Program-made: the position numbers and the translations under genes
The notes under the pieces: generated by a model
What the model was told of the DNA's origin: nothing
The model's database searches: none
What the model saw: the letters and a program-made list of their open reading frames with translations, nothing else
Assembly: GCA_964526505.1 (NCBI GenBank)
Contig: CAZGJC010000003.1
Location: 1 to 64,000, forward strand
Origin: SVTX01 sp964526505
GTDB lineage: Bacteria; Bacillota; Clostridia; Oscillospirales; CAG-272
Direction of reading: 5' to 3'
Length of the DNA stretch: 64,000 nucleotides
Shown: piece by piece, positions 32,178 to 40,251 of the stretch
Layout: the number at the start of each line of letters is the position of its first letter
Position numbering within the stretch: the first letter of the stretch is position 1

Positions 32178-33103
32178 AAGATAAATATAAACACGAAAGA
32201 CTTTCCGTGAATCTCTGCGGTATAGATATGGATAATCCCGTAATTCCGGCAAGCGGAACGTTCGGATACGGATATGAATATGCGGAATTGTACGATATAA
32301 ATTGCCTCGGAACTTTTTCGTTCAAAGGCACAACCAAAGAGGCGAGATTCGGCAATCCGACGCCTCGTATAGCCGAATGTACAAACGGACTTATAAATGC
32401 TGTAGGACTTCAAAACCCGGGTGTAGATAAGGTTATATCGGATGAACTTCCACGACTCAAAGAAGTTTTCCATAAGCCCGTTATGGCAAATGTCAGCGGA
32501 TTTTCCGTTGACGATTATGCCTATGCGGTAGAGAGACTTGACGGCGAAGAACAGATAGGATGGTTTGAGGTAAACATTTCCTGCCCAAACGTTCACGGCG
32601 GTGGTGCAAGTTTCGGAACCGACCCCGAACAAGCGGAAAAAGTAACCCGTGCCGTCAGAAAAGTAACAAAAAAACCCGTCATTATGAAACTTACCCCTAA
32701 CGTAACCGATATAGTAAGTATAGCGAAAGCATGCGAGAGTGCGGGGGCTGACGGAATAAGCCTTATAAATACGCTGTACGGAATGAGAATAAATCTCAAA
32801 ACCAAAAAGCCCGTGATTGCCAATAAAATGGGCGGATTTTCGGGACCTGCCATAAAACCGGTGGGACTTCGTATGGTCTATCAGGTGTATGACGCCGTTA
32901 AAATTCCGATAGTGGGTATGGGCGGAGTTGAAAGTGCGGAAGACGTAATCGAATATATGCTGGCAGGTGCTACGTGCGTCGAGGTCGGAGCGTCGAACCT
33001 CATAAATCCATGTGCTTGTAGAGATATAATCGCACGCTTGCCCGAGACCATGGATAAATACGGCATTGATAAATTGTCGGATATCATCGGTGCGTCTCAC
33101 TGA
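32162..33103 (+). CDS. pyrD: Dihydroorotate dehydrogenase, catalytic subunit (class 1B)
   Basis: This enzyme oxidises dihydroorotate to orotate with FMN. The 313-residue TIM barrel has NPVIPASGTFGYGYEYAEL (near 22), VGLQNPG, the active-site stretch VNISCPNVHGGG with the catalytic Cys of class 1B enzymes, NTLYGMRI, and GMGGVESAEDVIEYMLAGA near the phosphate site of FMN. ATG 32162 was chosen for the GAGGAGA upstream; it overlaps the end of pyrK. Pairing with pyrK identifies it as the NAD-linked 1B type. Confidence 0.95.
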   Translation: MGEFIKDKYKHERLSVNLCGIDMDNPVIPASGTFGYGYEYAELYDINCLGTFSFKGTTKEARFGNPTPRIAECTNGLINAVGLQNPGVDKVISDELPRLKEVFHKPVMANVSGFSVDDYAYAVERLDGEEQIGWFEVNISCPNVHGGGASFGTDPEQAEKVTRAVRKVTKKPVIMKLTPNVTDIVSIAKACESAGADGISLINTLYGMRINLKTKKPVIANKMGGFSGPAIKPVGLRMVYQVYDAVKIPIVGMGGVESAEDVIEYMLAGATCVEVGASNLINPCACRDIIARLPETMDKYGIDKLSDIIGASH

Positions 33104-33142
33104 AATTGAATATAAAAAGATTTACAGATAAGGAGAATAAAA

Positions 33143-33841
33143 ATGGGAAAAGACGTAATCGTTGCTTGCGATTTTGCATCGTCTGAGCAAGTATTTGATT
33201 TTTTGGACAAATTCGAAAATGAGAAACCCTTTGTTAAAATAGGAATGGAACTGTTTTACGCCGAGGGACCGCAAATAGTTCGCAAAATAAAAGAGAGAGG
33301 ACATAAAATATTCCTCGATCTTAAACTTTGCGATATTCCGAATACGGTAAAAAAGAGTATGGCGGTACTTTCACGCCTTGACGTGGATATGACGAACCTC
33401 CACGCATCGGGAACTATCGCAATGATGGAAGCGGCAATAGAGGGACTCACACGCCCCGACGGTACACGTCCCATGCTTATAGCGGTAACCCAACTCACTT
33501 CCACGGACCAGGAGAGAATGACCCGTGATTTGCTTATAGACCGCCCGATAGACGAAGTTGTTTTGCACTATGCACACAATGCGAAAATCGCAGGTCTTGA
33601 CGGTGTTGTTTGTTCTCCGCTTGAAGCGGGTAAAGTCCACGACGCTTGCGGAAAAGACTTTTGCACAGTCACACCCGGAGTCCGTTTTGCCGACGGAGAC
33701 GTGGGAGACCAAAAACGAGTTATGACGCCTGCACAGGCAAAAGAAATAGGCTCGGACTATATCGTTGTCGGCAGACCTATAACGGCGTCCGCAGACCCCG
33801 TCGGAGCATATCGTCGTTGCGTTGCGGAATTTGTGGATTGA
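33143..33841 (+). CDS. pyrF: Orotidine 5'-phosphate decarboxylase
   Basis: The last step of UMP synthesis, decarboxylation of OMP. A 232-residue TIM barrel of the type I family. The catalytic lysine/aspartate array is in FLDLKLCDIPNTV (residues about 58-70), and the phosphate-binding end includes TPGVRFADGDVGDQKRV and DYIVVGRPIT. The N-terminal VACDFASSEQVFDFLD is also characteristic. AAGGAGAA precedes the start, 39 bp after pyrD. It lies upstream of pyrE, so the last two UMP-forming enzymes are neighbours. Confidence 0.96.
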   Translation: MGKDVIVACDFASSEQVFDFLDKFENEKPFVKIGMELFYAEGPQIVRKIKERGHKIFLDLKLCDIPNTVKKSMAVLSRLDVDMTNLHASGTIAMMEAAIEGLTRPDGTRPMLIAVTQLTSTDQERMTRDLLIDRPIDEVVLHYAHNAKIAGLDGVVCSPLEAGKVHDACGKDFCTVTPGVRFADGDVGDQKRVMTPAQAKEIGSDYIVVGRPITASADPVGAYRRCVAEFVD

Positions 33842-33874
33842 TAAATTTTTTAAAGTTGTGTTCGGAGGTTTAAA

Positions 33875-34531
33875 ATGAAAGCGTATAAAAGAGAATTTAT
33901 AGAATTTTTGGAAAATGCGGGAGCGTTGAGATTTGGTGATTTTACCGCAAAAAGCGGAAGAAAAATACCGTACTTCATAAATGCCGGAATGATAAAAACA
34001 GGCGATGATATATCAAAACTCGGTGAATTTTACGCACAAGCGTATATTGATAAATTGGGCGAGAGAAAAACCGCTCTTTACGGACCGGCATATAAGGGTA
34101 TTTCGCTTTCCGTCTCGGCTGCAATCGCTCTTTCAAAAAGAGGACTCAACCTTCCGTTCTTCTTCAACAGAAAAGAAGTTAAAGACCACGGCGAGGGCGG
34201 AATTTTCGTCGGATACGTTCCGCAGAGTGGAGAAGAAGTTGTAATTATCGAAGACGTTATAACTGCTGGAACCGCAATACGTGAGAGTATGGAAATTTTG
34301 TCATCCCTCAAAGACGTTGGCGTAGTGGCAACGTTTATTATGGTTGACCGTAAAGAAAAAGGACAGGGCGAACGTGGGGCTATGAAAGAAATCGAAGAAC
34401 AATTCGGTTTCCCCGTTTATTCCGTTGTCGATGTGTACGATATAATCGAATACCTTGAAGAAAAGAACGAAAACGCCGAAGACGTTGAAAGAATAAAGAA
34501 ATATCTTTCGGTTTACGGAGCGAATGAATAA
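33875..34531 (+). CDS. pyrE: Orotate phosphoribosyltransferase
   Basis: Joins orotate to PRPP to form OMP. The 218-residue type I phosphoribosyltransferase shows the PRPP loop VVIIEDVITAGTAIRES (near 125-141), the flexible loop with FNRKEVKDHGEGG (near 95), and YGPAYKGI near 70. The N-terminal hood contains ALRFGDFTAKSGRKIPYF. GGAGGTT precedes the start. It works just before PyrF in the pathway, and both genes are adjacent here. Confidence 0.96.
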   Translation: MKAYKREFIEFLENAGALRFGDFTAKSGRKIPYFINAGMIKTGDDISKLGEFYAQAYIDKLGERKTALYGPAYKGISLSVSAAIALSKRGLNLPFFFNRKEVKDHGEGGIFVGYVPQSGEEVVIIEDVITAGTAIRESMEILSSLKDVGVVATFIMVDRKEKGQGERGAMKEIEEQFGFPVYSVVDVYDIIEYLEEKNENAEDVERIKKYLSVYGANE

Positions 34532-34558
34532 ATTTGTCACGGAGATTTGCGTAAAATT

Positions 34559-35479
34559 ATGAGCAGAAGTCTTATAGATATAAGGGATTTGTCCACTCGG
34601 GAAATCGAAGAGTTGATAGCGAGGGCAAAAGATATAATCGAAAATCCCGAAAAATACAGCGAGGTATGTAAAGGAAAAAAACTTGCCACACTGTTTTTTG
34701 AACCTTCTACACGAACAAGACTGTCGTTTGAGTCGGCAATGTACGAACTCGGAGGACACGTGCTTAGCGTGTCAAGTGCGTCGTCAAGTTCCGCCGCAAA
34801 GGGAGAGAGTGTTGCGGATACGGCAAAAACCGTTTCCTGTTATGCCGATATTATAGCCATGCGTCACCCCAAAGAGGGGGCTCCGCTTGTTGCGTCAATG
34901 AATGCAAGCATTCCCGTAATCAATGCGGGCGATGGAGGACATAACCACCCAACTCAAACGCTTGCCGATCTTTGCACGATATCATTTGAAAAGGGAAGAC
35001 TTGATAATTTCACAATAGGATTTTGCGGTGACCTTAAATTCGGACGTACCGTGCATTCGCTTATCGAAGCCCTTTCGAGATATACGGGAATAAAGTTTGT
35101 GCTTATCTCTCCCGATGAGTTGAAACTCCCGAGTTACGTAAAAAAAGATACGCTCAAAGCCCACGGACTTGAATATACGCAGACGAATGACCTTGAATCT
35201 GTGATGCCCGAACTTGACGTGCTTTATATGACTCGTGTCCAGCGTGAAAGATTTTTCAATGAAGAGGATTACCTGCGGCTCAAAGACAGTTATATTCTCA
35301 CGCCCGAAAAATTGAAAAACGCAAAGAGTGACCTTTGCATTATGCATCCGCTTCCGAGAGTAAACGAAATATCCGTTGCAATAGACGCAGACCCACGTGC
35401 CTGCTATTTCAAACAGGTGAAAAACGGCAAATATATGAGAATGGCACTCATTATGAAACTTTTGGGAATTGAGGTGTAG
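34559..35479 (+). CDS. pyrB: Aspartate carbamoyltransferase catalytic subunit
   Basis: Commits carbamoyl phosphate to pyrimidines by condensing it with aspartate. 306 residues from ATG 34559; a TTG 12 bases upstream is too close to the GGAGA. The carbamoyl phosphate motif is FEPSTRTRLSFESAM (near 48) and HPTQTLAD is near 134. The flexible loop with MTRVQRERF is near 230 and HPLPRVNEI near 267. pyrI follows 3 bp later, so the enzyme is the regulated class B type of PyrB6I6. Confidence 0.96.
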   Translation: MSRSLIDIRDLSTREIEELIARAKDIIENPEKYSEVCKGKKLATLFFEPSTRTRLSFESAMYELGGHVLSVSSASSSSAAKGESVADTAKTVSCYADIIAMRHPKEGAPLVASMNASIPVINAGDGGHNHPTQTLADLCTISFEKGRLDNFTIGFCGDLKFGRTVHSLIEALSRYTGIKFVLISPDELKLPSYVKKDTLKAHGLEYTQTNDLESVMPELDVLYMTRVQRERFFNEEDYLRLKDSYILTPEKLKNAKSDLCIMHPLPRVNEISVAIDADPRACYFKQVKNGKYMRMALIMKLLGIEV

Positions 35480-35482
35480 GAT

Positions 35483-35908
35483 ATGTACGTTGATTCTATA
35501 AAAAACGGTATTGTAATCGACCATATCACGGCAGGTAAGGCACTTTACCTTTACGGCTTGCTCGGTCTTGAAGAATACGGCTGTACGGTTGCGATAATAA
35601 AAAACGTCCCCAGCCGAAAAATGGGGAAAAAGGATATAATCAAAATAGATGCCGACGTAGATGTCAATATGGATATCTTGGGCTACGTTGACCCCGACGT
35701 TACCGTAAACGTTATAAGAGACGGTAAAATATCCGAGAAGAAAAACATATCTCTCCCCCATAGACTTGTAAACGTTCTGTTTTGTAAAAACCCGAGATGT
35801 ATAACCTCCACCGAACAGGAATTGCCTCACGTGTTTAACTTGACCGATAAAGAGTGTAAGATTTATCGCTGTGCTTATTGTGAGGCGAAATTTGAAGACA
35901 AACCGTAA
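35483..35908 (+). CDS. pyrI: Aspartate carbamoyltransferase regulatory subunit
   Basis: A 141-residue regulatory chain that binds nucleotide effectors and contacts PyrB through zinc. The N-terminal allosteric domain includes NGIVIDHITAGKALYLYGLL (residues 7-26). The C-terminal zinc domain has four cysteines in CKNPRCIT and CAYCEAKF. The presence of PyrI predicts feedback control by CTP and activation by ATP at the protein level, which would compensate for the lack of a visible attenuator in the operon leader. The pgeF start follows 4 bp after the stop. Confidence 0.96.
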   Translation: MYVDSIKNGIVIDHITAGKALYLYGLLGLEEYGCTVAIIKNVPSRKMGKKDIIKIDADVDVNMDILGYVDPDVTVNVIRDGKISEKKNISLPHRLVNVLFCKNPRCITSTEQELPHVFNLTDKECKIYRCAYCEAKFEDKP

Positions 35909-35912
35909 ACTT

Positions 35913-36698
35913 ATGTTTTTGAAATCTGATAATTTAAAGTCCATACACGCTTTCTCCACCAGACTCGGCGGTGTCAGCACAAATCCATATACAAAAGAAT
36001 TAAACCTTGCTTTTGACCGTGGCGACAGCGATGAGACTGTAATCGAAAATCTTAAAATCTTTGCCGAAAATGTCGGATTTGACCCTCAAAGGGTTGTTTC
36101 ACTACCGCAAATTCATTCCGATATTATACATAAAGTGGACAGTACCGATGCAGGGCAGGGATACTTTAAGCGAGACGGACTGCGAGAGGGCGACGGCTAC
36201 GTCACAAATTCACACGGTGTAGTGCTTGGCGTTAAAAGTGCGGATTGTACACCTATATTGTTTGAAGCAAGACGCAGTGACGCCGTGATTGCCGTTGGTG
36301 CCGTGCATGCCGGCTGGCGTGGAACGGTTGCGAAGATTGCCGAAAAATGTGTTAATGCTCTGTGCGACAATTACGGAGCGGAGAAGTCGGAAATATTTGT
36401 GGCAATCGGACCGTGTATTCGTAAATGTTGTTTTGAAGTCGAAGAGGATTTTGTCTGTGAATATAAACGACACCTCGGAGAACTTATGACAAATGAATTT
36501 GTTTTGCCGTCGAATGTTGAGGGAAAATATTTTTGTGACCTTGTGGGTACAAATAAAAATATTCTGCGTGACTGCGGAATACCGTCGGAGAATATAAACG
36601 TCGTTGACGGATGTACGTGTTGCGAACACGACCTCTTTTTCTCTCATAGATATTCAAAAGGACGCAGAGGAACAATGCTTTCGGTCATAACTATGTAA
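35913..36698 (+). CDS. pgeF: PgeF/YfiH family purine nucleoside phosphorylase-like protein
   Basis: A 261-residue member of the YfiH/LACC1 'multicopper oxidase-like' family (DUF152), related to purine nucleoside phosphorylases and to the E. coli peptidoglycan-editing factor PgeF. Conserved sites are HAFSTRLGGVS (near 11), LPQIHSD (near 65), KSADCTPILF (near 109) and VHAGWRGTV (near 130); the Cys and two His ligands of the zinc site fall in these motifs. ATG 35913 is 4 bp after pyrI; an in-frame upstream start lies inside pyrI and was not used. It is the last gene before the terminator and may be cotranscribed with the pyr genes. Confidence 0.88.
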   Translation: MFLKSDNLKSIHAFSTRLGGVSTNPYTKELNLAFDRGDSDETVIENLKIFAENVGFDPQRVVSLPQIHSDIIHKVDSTDAGQGYFKRDGLREGDGYVTNSHGVVLGVKSADCTPILFEARRSDAVIAVGAVHAGWRGTVAKIAEKCVNALCDNYGAEKSEIFVAIGPCIRKCCFEVEEDFVCEYKRHLGELMTNEFVLPSNVEGKYFCDLVGTNKNILRDCGIPSENINVVDGCTCCEHDLFFSHRYSKGRRGTMLSVITM

Positions 36699-36733
36699 AA
36701 AATGCGTACACCCGAGCGGTGTACGCATTTTTT
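36698..36733. terminator. Bidirectional terminator between pgeF and the ABC-F gene
   Basis: AAAAATGCGTACACC, loop CGAGC, GGTGTACGCATTTTTT. It begins at the pgeF stop and ends just before the stop codon of the convergent ABC-F gene. Confidence 0.95.
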
Positions 36734-36735
36734 AA

Positions 36736-38697
36736 CTATTTTTCGAGTTCGTCAAGTTCACAATAAATTTCCATAAGACGCTCTTCTATTTCGTTTTTTC
36801 GGTTGTCGAGTTCTGAGAGCCGTTTGTAGTCGGTCGAAGCCTCCCCAAGCATTTTTTCCTCTGTGACGATAAGTTCATCTTCAAGCGAGGTCATTTCTTT
36901 TTTTAACCGCTCAATCTTGCTTGCTTTTTTCCGTGCTTCCGATGCGTTTTGCTTTTGCCTTAAATATTGTTCTTTGCTGTCGGTCACGTTTTCCGACTTT
37001 TCAGATATCGCCACGCCACCGCCGATAGTCGCCTTGCGATTTTCGACGAATTCACGAAATTCCGTGTACGCTTGATTTTTTTGAGTTACCTGATAGTCGA
37101 ACATATCCCCGTCGCAGTATCCGCCGGGTTTGAGTTCTATTATGCGTGATGCGGTTTTTTCTATAAAATATCTGTCGTGCGACACCGCAATAACTGTGCC
37201 GTCAAATTCGGCAAGAGCGTTTTCGAGTGCCTCACGTGAATCTATGTCAAGATGGTTTGTCGGCTCGTCGAGAATGAGTAAATTCATATGCGACAGTATA
37301 AGTTTTGATAGCGTAAGCCTCGCTCTTTCTCCACCCGAGAGAACCTCCACCGTTTTGTAAACGTCGTCTCCGAAAAAGTTGAACCACGCAAGTGCCGAAC
37401 GTATTTGACGTTCGGGTAATGTGGGATACTTGCTCCAAAGTTCTTCAAGGACGGTGTTTTTGTCGTTGAGATTTTGGTTTTCCTGGTCGTAGTAACCTAT
37501 CTCCACGTTGTAGCCGTATTCTATCTTTCCCGATACGGGGACGAGTTTGTTCATCAAAAGTTTTATAAGCGTGGATTTTCCGCAACCGTTCGGACCTATA
37601 ATTACCAGACGGTCGTTTTTCTTTACGAGAAAATTGAGATTTTCGAAAAGATTTCTCTGACCGAATCCCATCGAGAGCGATTTTATATTTACAACGTCGT
37701 TCCCACTCTGCAAAGACGAAGTAAACTTCATACGTATCGCACGGGGAGATGAATCGGGAGCGTCGAGTTTTTCCATTTTGTCAAGTAATTTGAGACGTGA
37801 CTCCGCCGCAATTATGTTGCGTTCTCTGTTCCACGCTCTCTGCTGTGCGATGTAAGCCTCCTGACGGGCAATCTCCTTTTGTTGGTTTTTGTAGTGTCGC
37901 TCGTATATTTCACGGTCGATTTTTCTCTGCTCCATGCTCTTTGTATAGTTGCCGTTGTAGAGTTTCGCTTTGTGATTTTCCACCGCAAGAGTTTTGTTTG
38001 TAACTTTGTCGAGAAAATATCTGTCGTGCGAGATGACCATAATGCATTTTTTGTACTGCGACAAAAAGTTTTCAAGCCACCCGAGCGTCTCCACGTCAAG
38101 ATGGTTTGTCGGTTCGTCAAGCATTAAAATGTCAGGCTCACGACATAGTTGAACGGCAAGTGCAAGACGTGTTCGCTGTCCTCCCGAAAGTAAATTTACG
38201 GGACAGTGAATATCATTCTCCGAAAAACCGAGTTTTGATAAAATCGACGCACATCTGCCTTTGAATTCCAATCCGCCGTTTTGTATAAACCTTTCGTGAA
38301 GCGACGTGTATTCCGACGTGTACGACGAGTGGTTTTCGTTTTCGTAGTCCGAAAGTAAATTTTCAAGTTCCGATAAACGCTCCTCGTCTCGTAACAGTTC
38401 GGGGAATGCGTTGTACATACGCTCAATTGCAGTGACCGAAATCGGATACTCCGCATCTCCGTCCGCAAAAGCGTCGTATTGAGATAATACTCCTATTGTT
38501 TTTCCTTTTGATATGTAAACTTCGCCCGACGTCGGCGTATATTCCCCCTCGATTATTTTGAAAAGGGAAGTCTTTCCGCTTCCGTTCACGCCGATAATTC
38601 CGAGACGGTCGGACTCTTCAAGGGAAAACGAAACCTTGTCCAGAACCACCTTGTCTCCGAACGACAGGCAAATATTATTTACGCTTATGCTTAACAT
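36736..38697 (-). CDS. ABC-F family ATPase
   Basis: A 653-residue soluble protein with two ABC domains and no membrane segments. The first domain has GVNGSGKT, LSGGQRTRLALAVQL and LMLDEPTNHLD, the second has GPNGCGKS, LSGGERARLTL and LILDEPTNHLD; a linker of about 80 charged residues (REIYERHYKNQQKEIARQE) lies between them, as needed to reach the ribosomal P site. The C-terminal coiled coil (about 560-653) places it in the Uup/YdiF-like group. Members act on translating ribosomes; some give antibiotic resistance, but sequence alone does not show which this is. The start ATG 38697 is preceded by GAAAGGTT. It is convergent with the pyr operon. Confidence 0.92.
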   Translation of the reverse strand: MLSISVNNICLSFGDKVVLDKVSFSLEESDRLGIIGVNGSGKTSLFKIIEGEYTPTSGEVYISKGKTIGVLSQYDAFADGDAEYPISVTAIERMYNAFPELLRDEERLSELENLLSDYENENHSSYTSEYTSLHERFIQNGGLEFKGRCASILSKLGFSENDIHCPVNLLSGGQRTRLALAVQLCREPDILMLDEPTNHLDVETLGWLENFLSQYKKCIMVISHDRYFLDKVTNKTLAVENHKAKLYNGNYTKSMEQRKIDREIYERHYKNQQKEIARQEAYIAQQRAWNRERNIIAAESRLKLLDKMEKLDAPDSSPRAIRMKFTSSLQSGNDVVNIKSLSMGFGQRNLFENLNFLVKKNDRLVIIGPNGCGKSTLIKLLMNKLVPVSGKIEYGYNVEIGYYDQENQNLNDKNTVLEELWSKYPTLPERQIRSALAWFNFFGDDVYKTVEVLSGGERARLTLSKLILSHMNLLILDEPTNHLDIDSREALENALAEFDGTVIAVSHDRYFIEKTASRIIELKPGGYCDGDMFDYQVTQKNQAYTEFREFVENRKATIGGGVAISEKSENVTDSKEQYLRQKQNASEARKKASKIERLKKEMTSLEDELIVTEEKMLGEASTDYKRLSELDNRKNEIEERLMEIYCELDELEK

Positions 38698-38715
38698 TAA
38701 GACATAACCTTTCTA

Positions 38716-38744
38716 TTGACTTTTTTTTGAATTTGATGTATAAT
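38716..38744 (+). promoter_or_regulatory. Sigma-A promoter for gpsA
   Basis: TTGACT (38716-38721), 17 bp, TATAAT (38739-38744), about 70 bases before the start codon. Confidence 0.85.
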
Positions 38745-38814
38745 GAAATCGTGTGATTATATTCTACACTAAAATACGTTTTTTTTCAAGTGCTTTTTTG
38801 CACGGGAGGTTGTT

Positions 38815-39780
38815 TTGAAAATAAGTGTTGTCGGAGCGGGAAGATGGGGTTCTCTTATAACTTGGTATCTTTCTGCCAAAAAAGGATTTGACGTCACTCT
38901 TTACGGACCTGCACAGGCGGCTGATATACAGAGATTTATGAAAGAACGCAAAAACGATTTGCTTGAACTTCCCGAAAGCGTAAAAATATCCACCGATATT
39001 CATTGCCTTTGTGATGCGGAAGTTATCGTAATCTCCATAAATTCTCAGGGTCTTGCCGGTTTTGTTGAAGAGATGAAACCGTTGAACCTTAAAAATAAAA
39101 TATTCGTCCTTTGTATGAAAGGTATTGATATCGAAACGGGCAGACGCCTCTCCGAGGTTGCCGGTGACGGTATTGACCCGTCCTGCTCCGTTGCGGTTTG
39201 GATAGGACCGGGACACGTTCAGGAATTTTACGCAGGCGTGCCGAACTGTATGGTAATCGACAGCGAAAATCAAGAAGTTAAGAAATACCTTGTCGAAAAC
39301 TTTTCAAGTAACCTTATCCGTTTTTACTACGGTGAAGATATGATAGGTAACGAAATAGGTGCGGCGGCTAAAAACGTTATCGGAATTGCCGCAGGTATGC
39401 TTGACGGACTGGGACTTACGTCTCTTAAAGGAGCATTGATGTCCCGTGGTGCCAGGGAAGTTTCGAGACTTATCGCAAAAATGGGCGGTAATGAACTTTC
39501 CGCATACGGTCTCTGCCACCTCGGTGACTATGAAGCAACTGTGTTCTCAAAGCATAGCCATAATAGAATGTACGGCGAAATGCTTGTCAGCGGAGAACAC
39601 TACGATAAACTTGCCGAGGGTTATTATACCGCAAAAGCAATTATGAAACTTGCCGATAAGTATGATGTAGATATGCCTATCTGCTCTGCGGTTTACTCCG
39701 TGCTTTATAACGGCGTTGAACCTAAAACCGCTATATCCGACCTCTTTGACAGAAGCCTTAAAGCGGAATTTTATATGTAA
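38815..39780 (+). CDS. gpsA: Glycerol-3-phosphate dehydrogenase [NAD(P)+]
   Basis: Makes sn-glycerol 3-phosphate for phospholipids from dihydroxyacetone phosphate. 321 residues. The Rossmann motif is VVGAGRWGSLIT (5-16). The catalytic Lys lies in IGAAAKNVIGIAAGMLDGLG (near 182), and the C-terminal domain contains SHNRMYGE. The stretch normally reading 'GLGDL..T' is HLGDYEATVF here, so this is a divergent member. The start codon is TTG at 38815 with GGGAGG upstream at the right spacing; no ATG fits. It is flanked by its own promoter and a strong terminator. Confidence 0.88.
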   Translation: MKISVVGAGRWGSLITWYLSAKKGFDVTLYGPAQAADIQRFMKERKNDLLELPESVKISTDIHCLCDAEVIVISINSQGLAGFVEEMKPLNLKNKIFVLCMKGIDIETGRRLSEVAGDGIDPSCSVAVWIGPGHVQEFYAGVPNCMVIDSENQEVKKYLVENFSSNLIRFYYGEDMIGNEIGAAAKNVIGIAAGMLDGLGLTSLKGALMSRGAREVSRLIAKMGGNELSAYGLCHLGDYEATVFSKHSHNRMYGEMLVSGEHYDKLAEGYYTAKAIMKLADKYDVDMPICSAVYSVLYNGVEPKTAISDLFDRSLKAEFYM

Positions 39781-39795
39781 TTTATAACCGATATA

Positions 39796-39840
39796 CAAAA
39801 CAAAACGGGGAACTTTGCATGTTCCCCGTTTTGTTTTTTC
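39796..39840 (+). terminator. Terminator after gpsA
   Basis: AAAACGGGGAAC (39801-39812 region) pairs with GTTCCCCGTTTT (39821-39832) and is followed by GTTTTTT. The next 200 bases (39841-40040) hold no gene I can support. Confidence 0.93.
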
Positions 39841-40047
39841 TCATTTGTCCGTTTTGTGTTGCAAAACGCAGATAAACAGCAAAACGATTAAAATTGCATT
39901 TGTGAAAACTGACGAACATAAATTTAAAAATCCACAAAAACAGCACTTCCGAAATTGAATGCAAGCGTGACCGCTTTGTGTATTTTCACCACACACAATG
40001 ACCGATTCACAAATTGAAAACAGATTGTAAAAAATGAATAAAAGCAT

Positions 40048-40240
40048 TTTACAAATCAAGGATTTTATGGTATAATTTGAATGTATATCTTTGAAGATAT
40101 GTACTATATATTATATGTCTTCAAATCCTGATATTTAGCATTATCCCCAGCGTCCCCCACGGTCGGATACGCCGACCGAGTGCCGAACGGGATTTTTTTG
40201 CGTTCGGCAGTCTAATTCTTGAAAAATATTTAGGAAAGGA
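40048..40240 (+). promoter_or_regulatory. Promoter and structured leader of the giant CHAP protein
   Basis: TTTACA (40048-40053), 17 bp, TATAAT (40071-40076). The leader starts with a 14-15-bp hairpin with two G-U pairs (about 40091-40127, arms TTTGAAGA and TCTTCAAA). Next is CGGTCGG-N5-CCGACCG (40160-40178). Then TGCCGAACG (40182-40190) can pair with CGTTCGGCA (40201-40209). ATCCC (40143-40147) can instead pair with GGGAT just before a run of seven T (40190-40200), a possible terminator that competes with the last hairpin. I know no riboswitch class with these elements. Confidence 0.6.
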
Positions 40241-40251
40241 AAGATTTCACT

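Noticed and set aside
40086..40240. Known cyclic dinucleotide riboswitch (ydaO or c-di-GMP-I/II) before the giant CHAP gene
   Set aside because: None of the conserved core sequences that I remember for these classes could be placed, so only an unclassified leader is reported.
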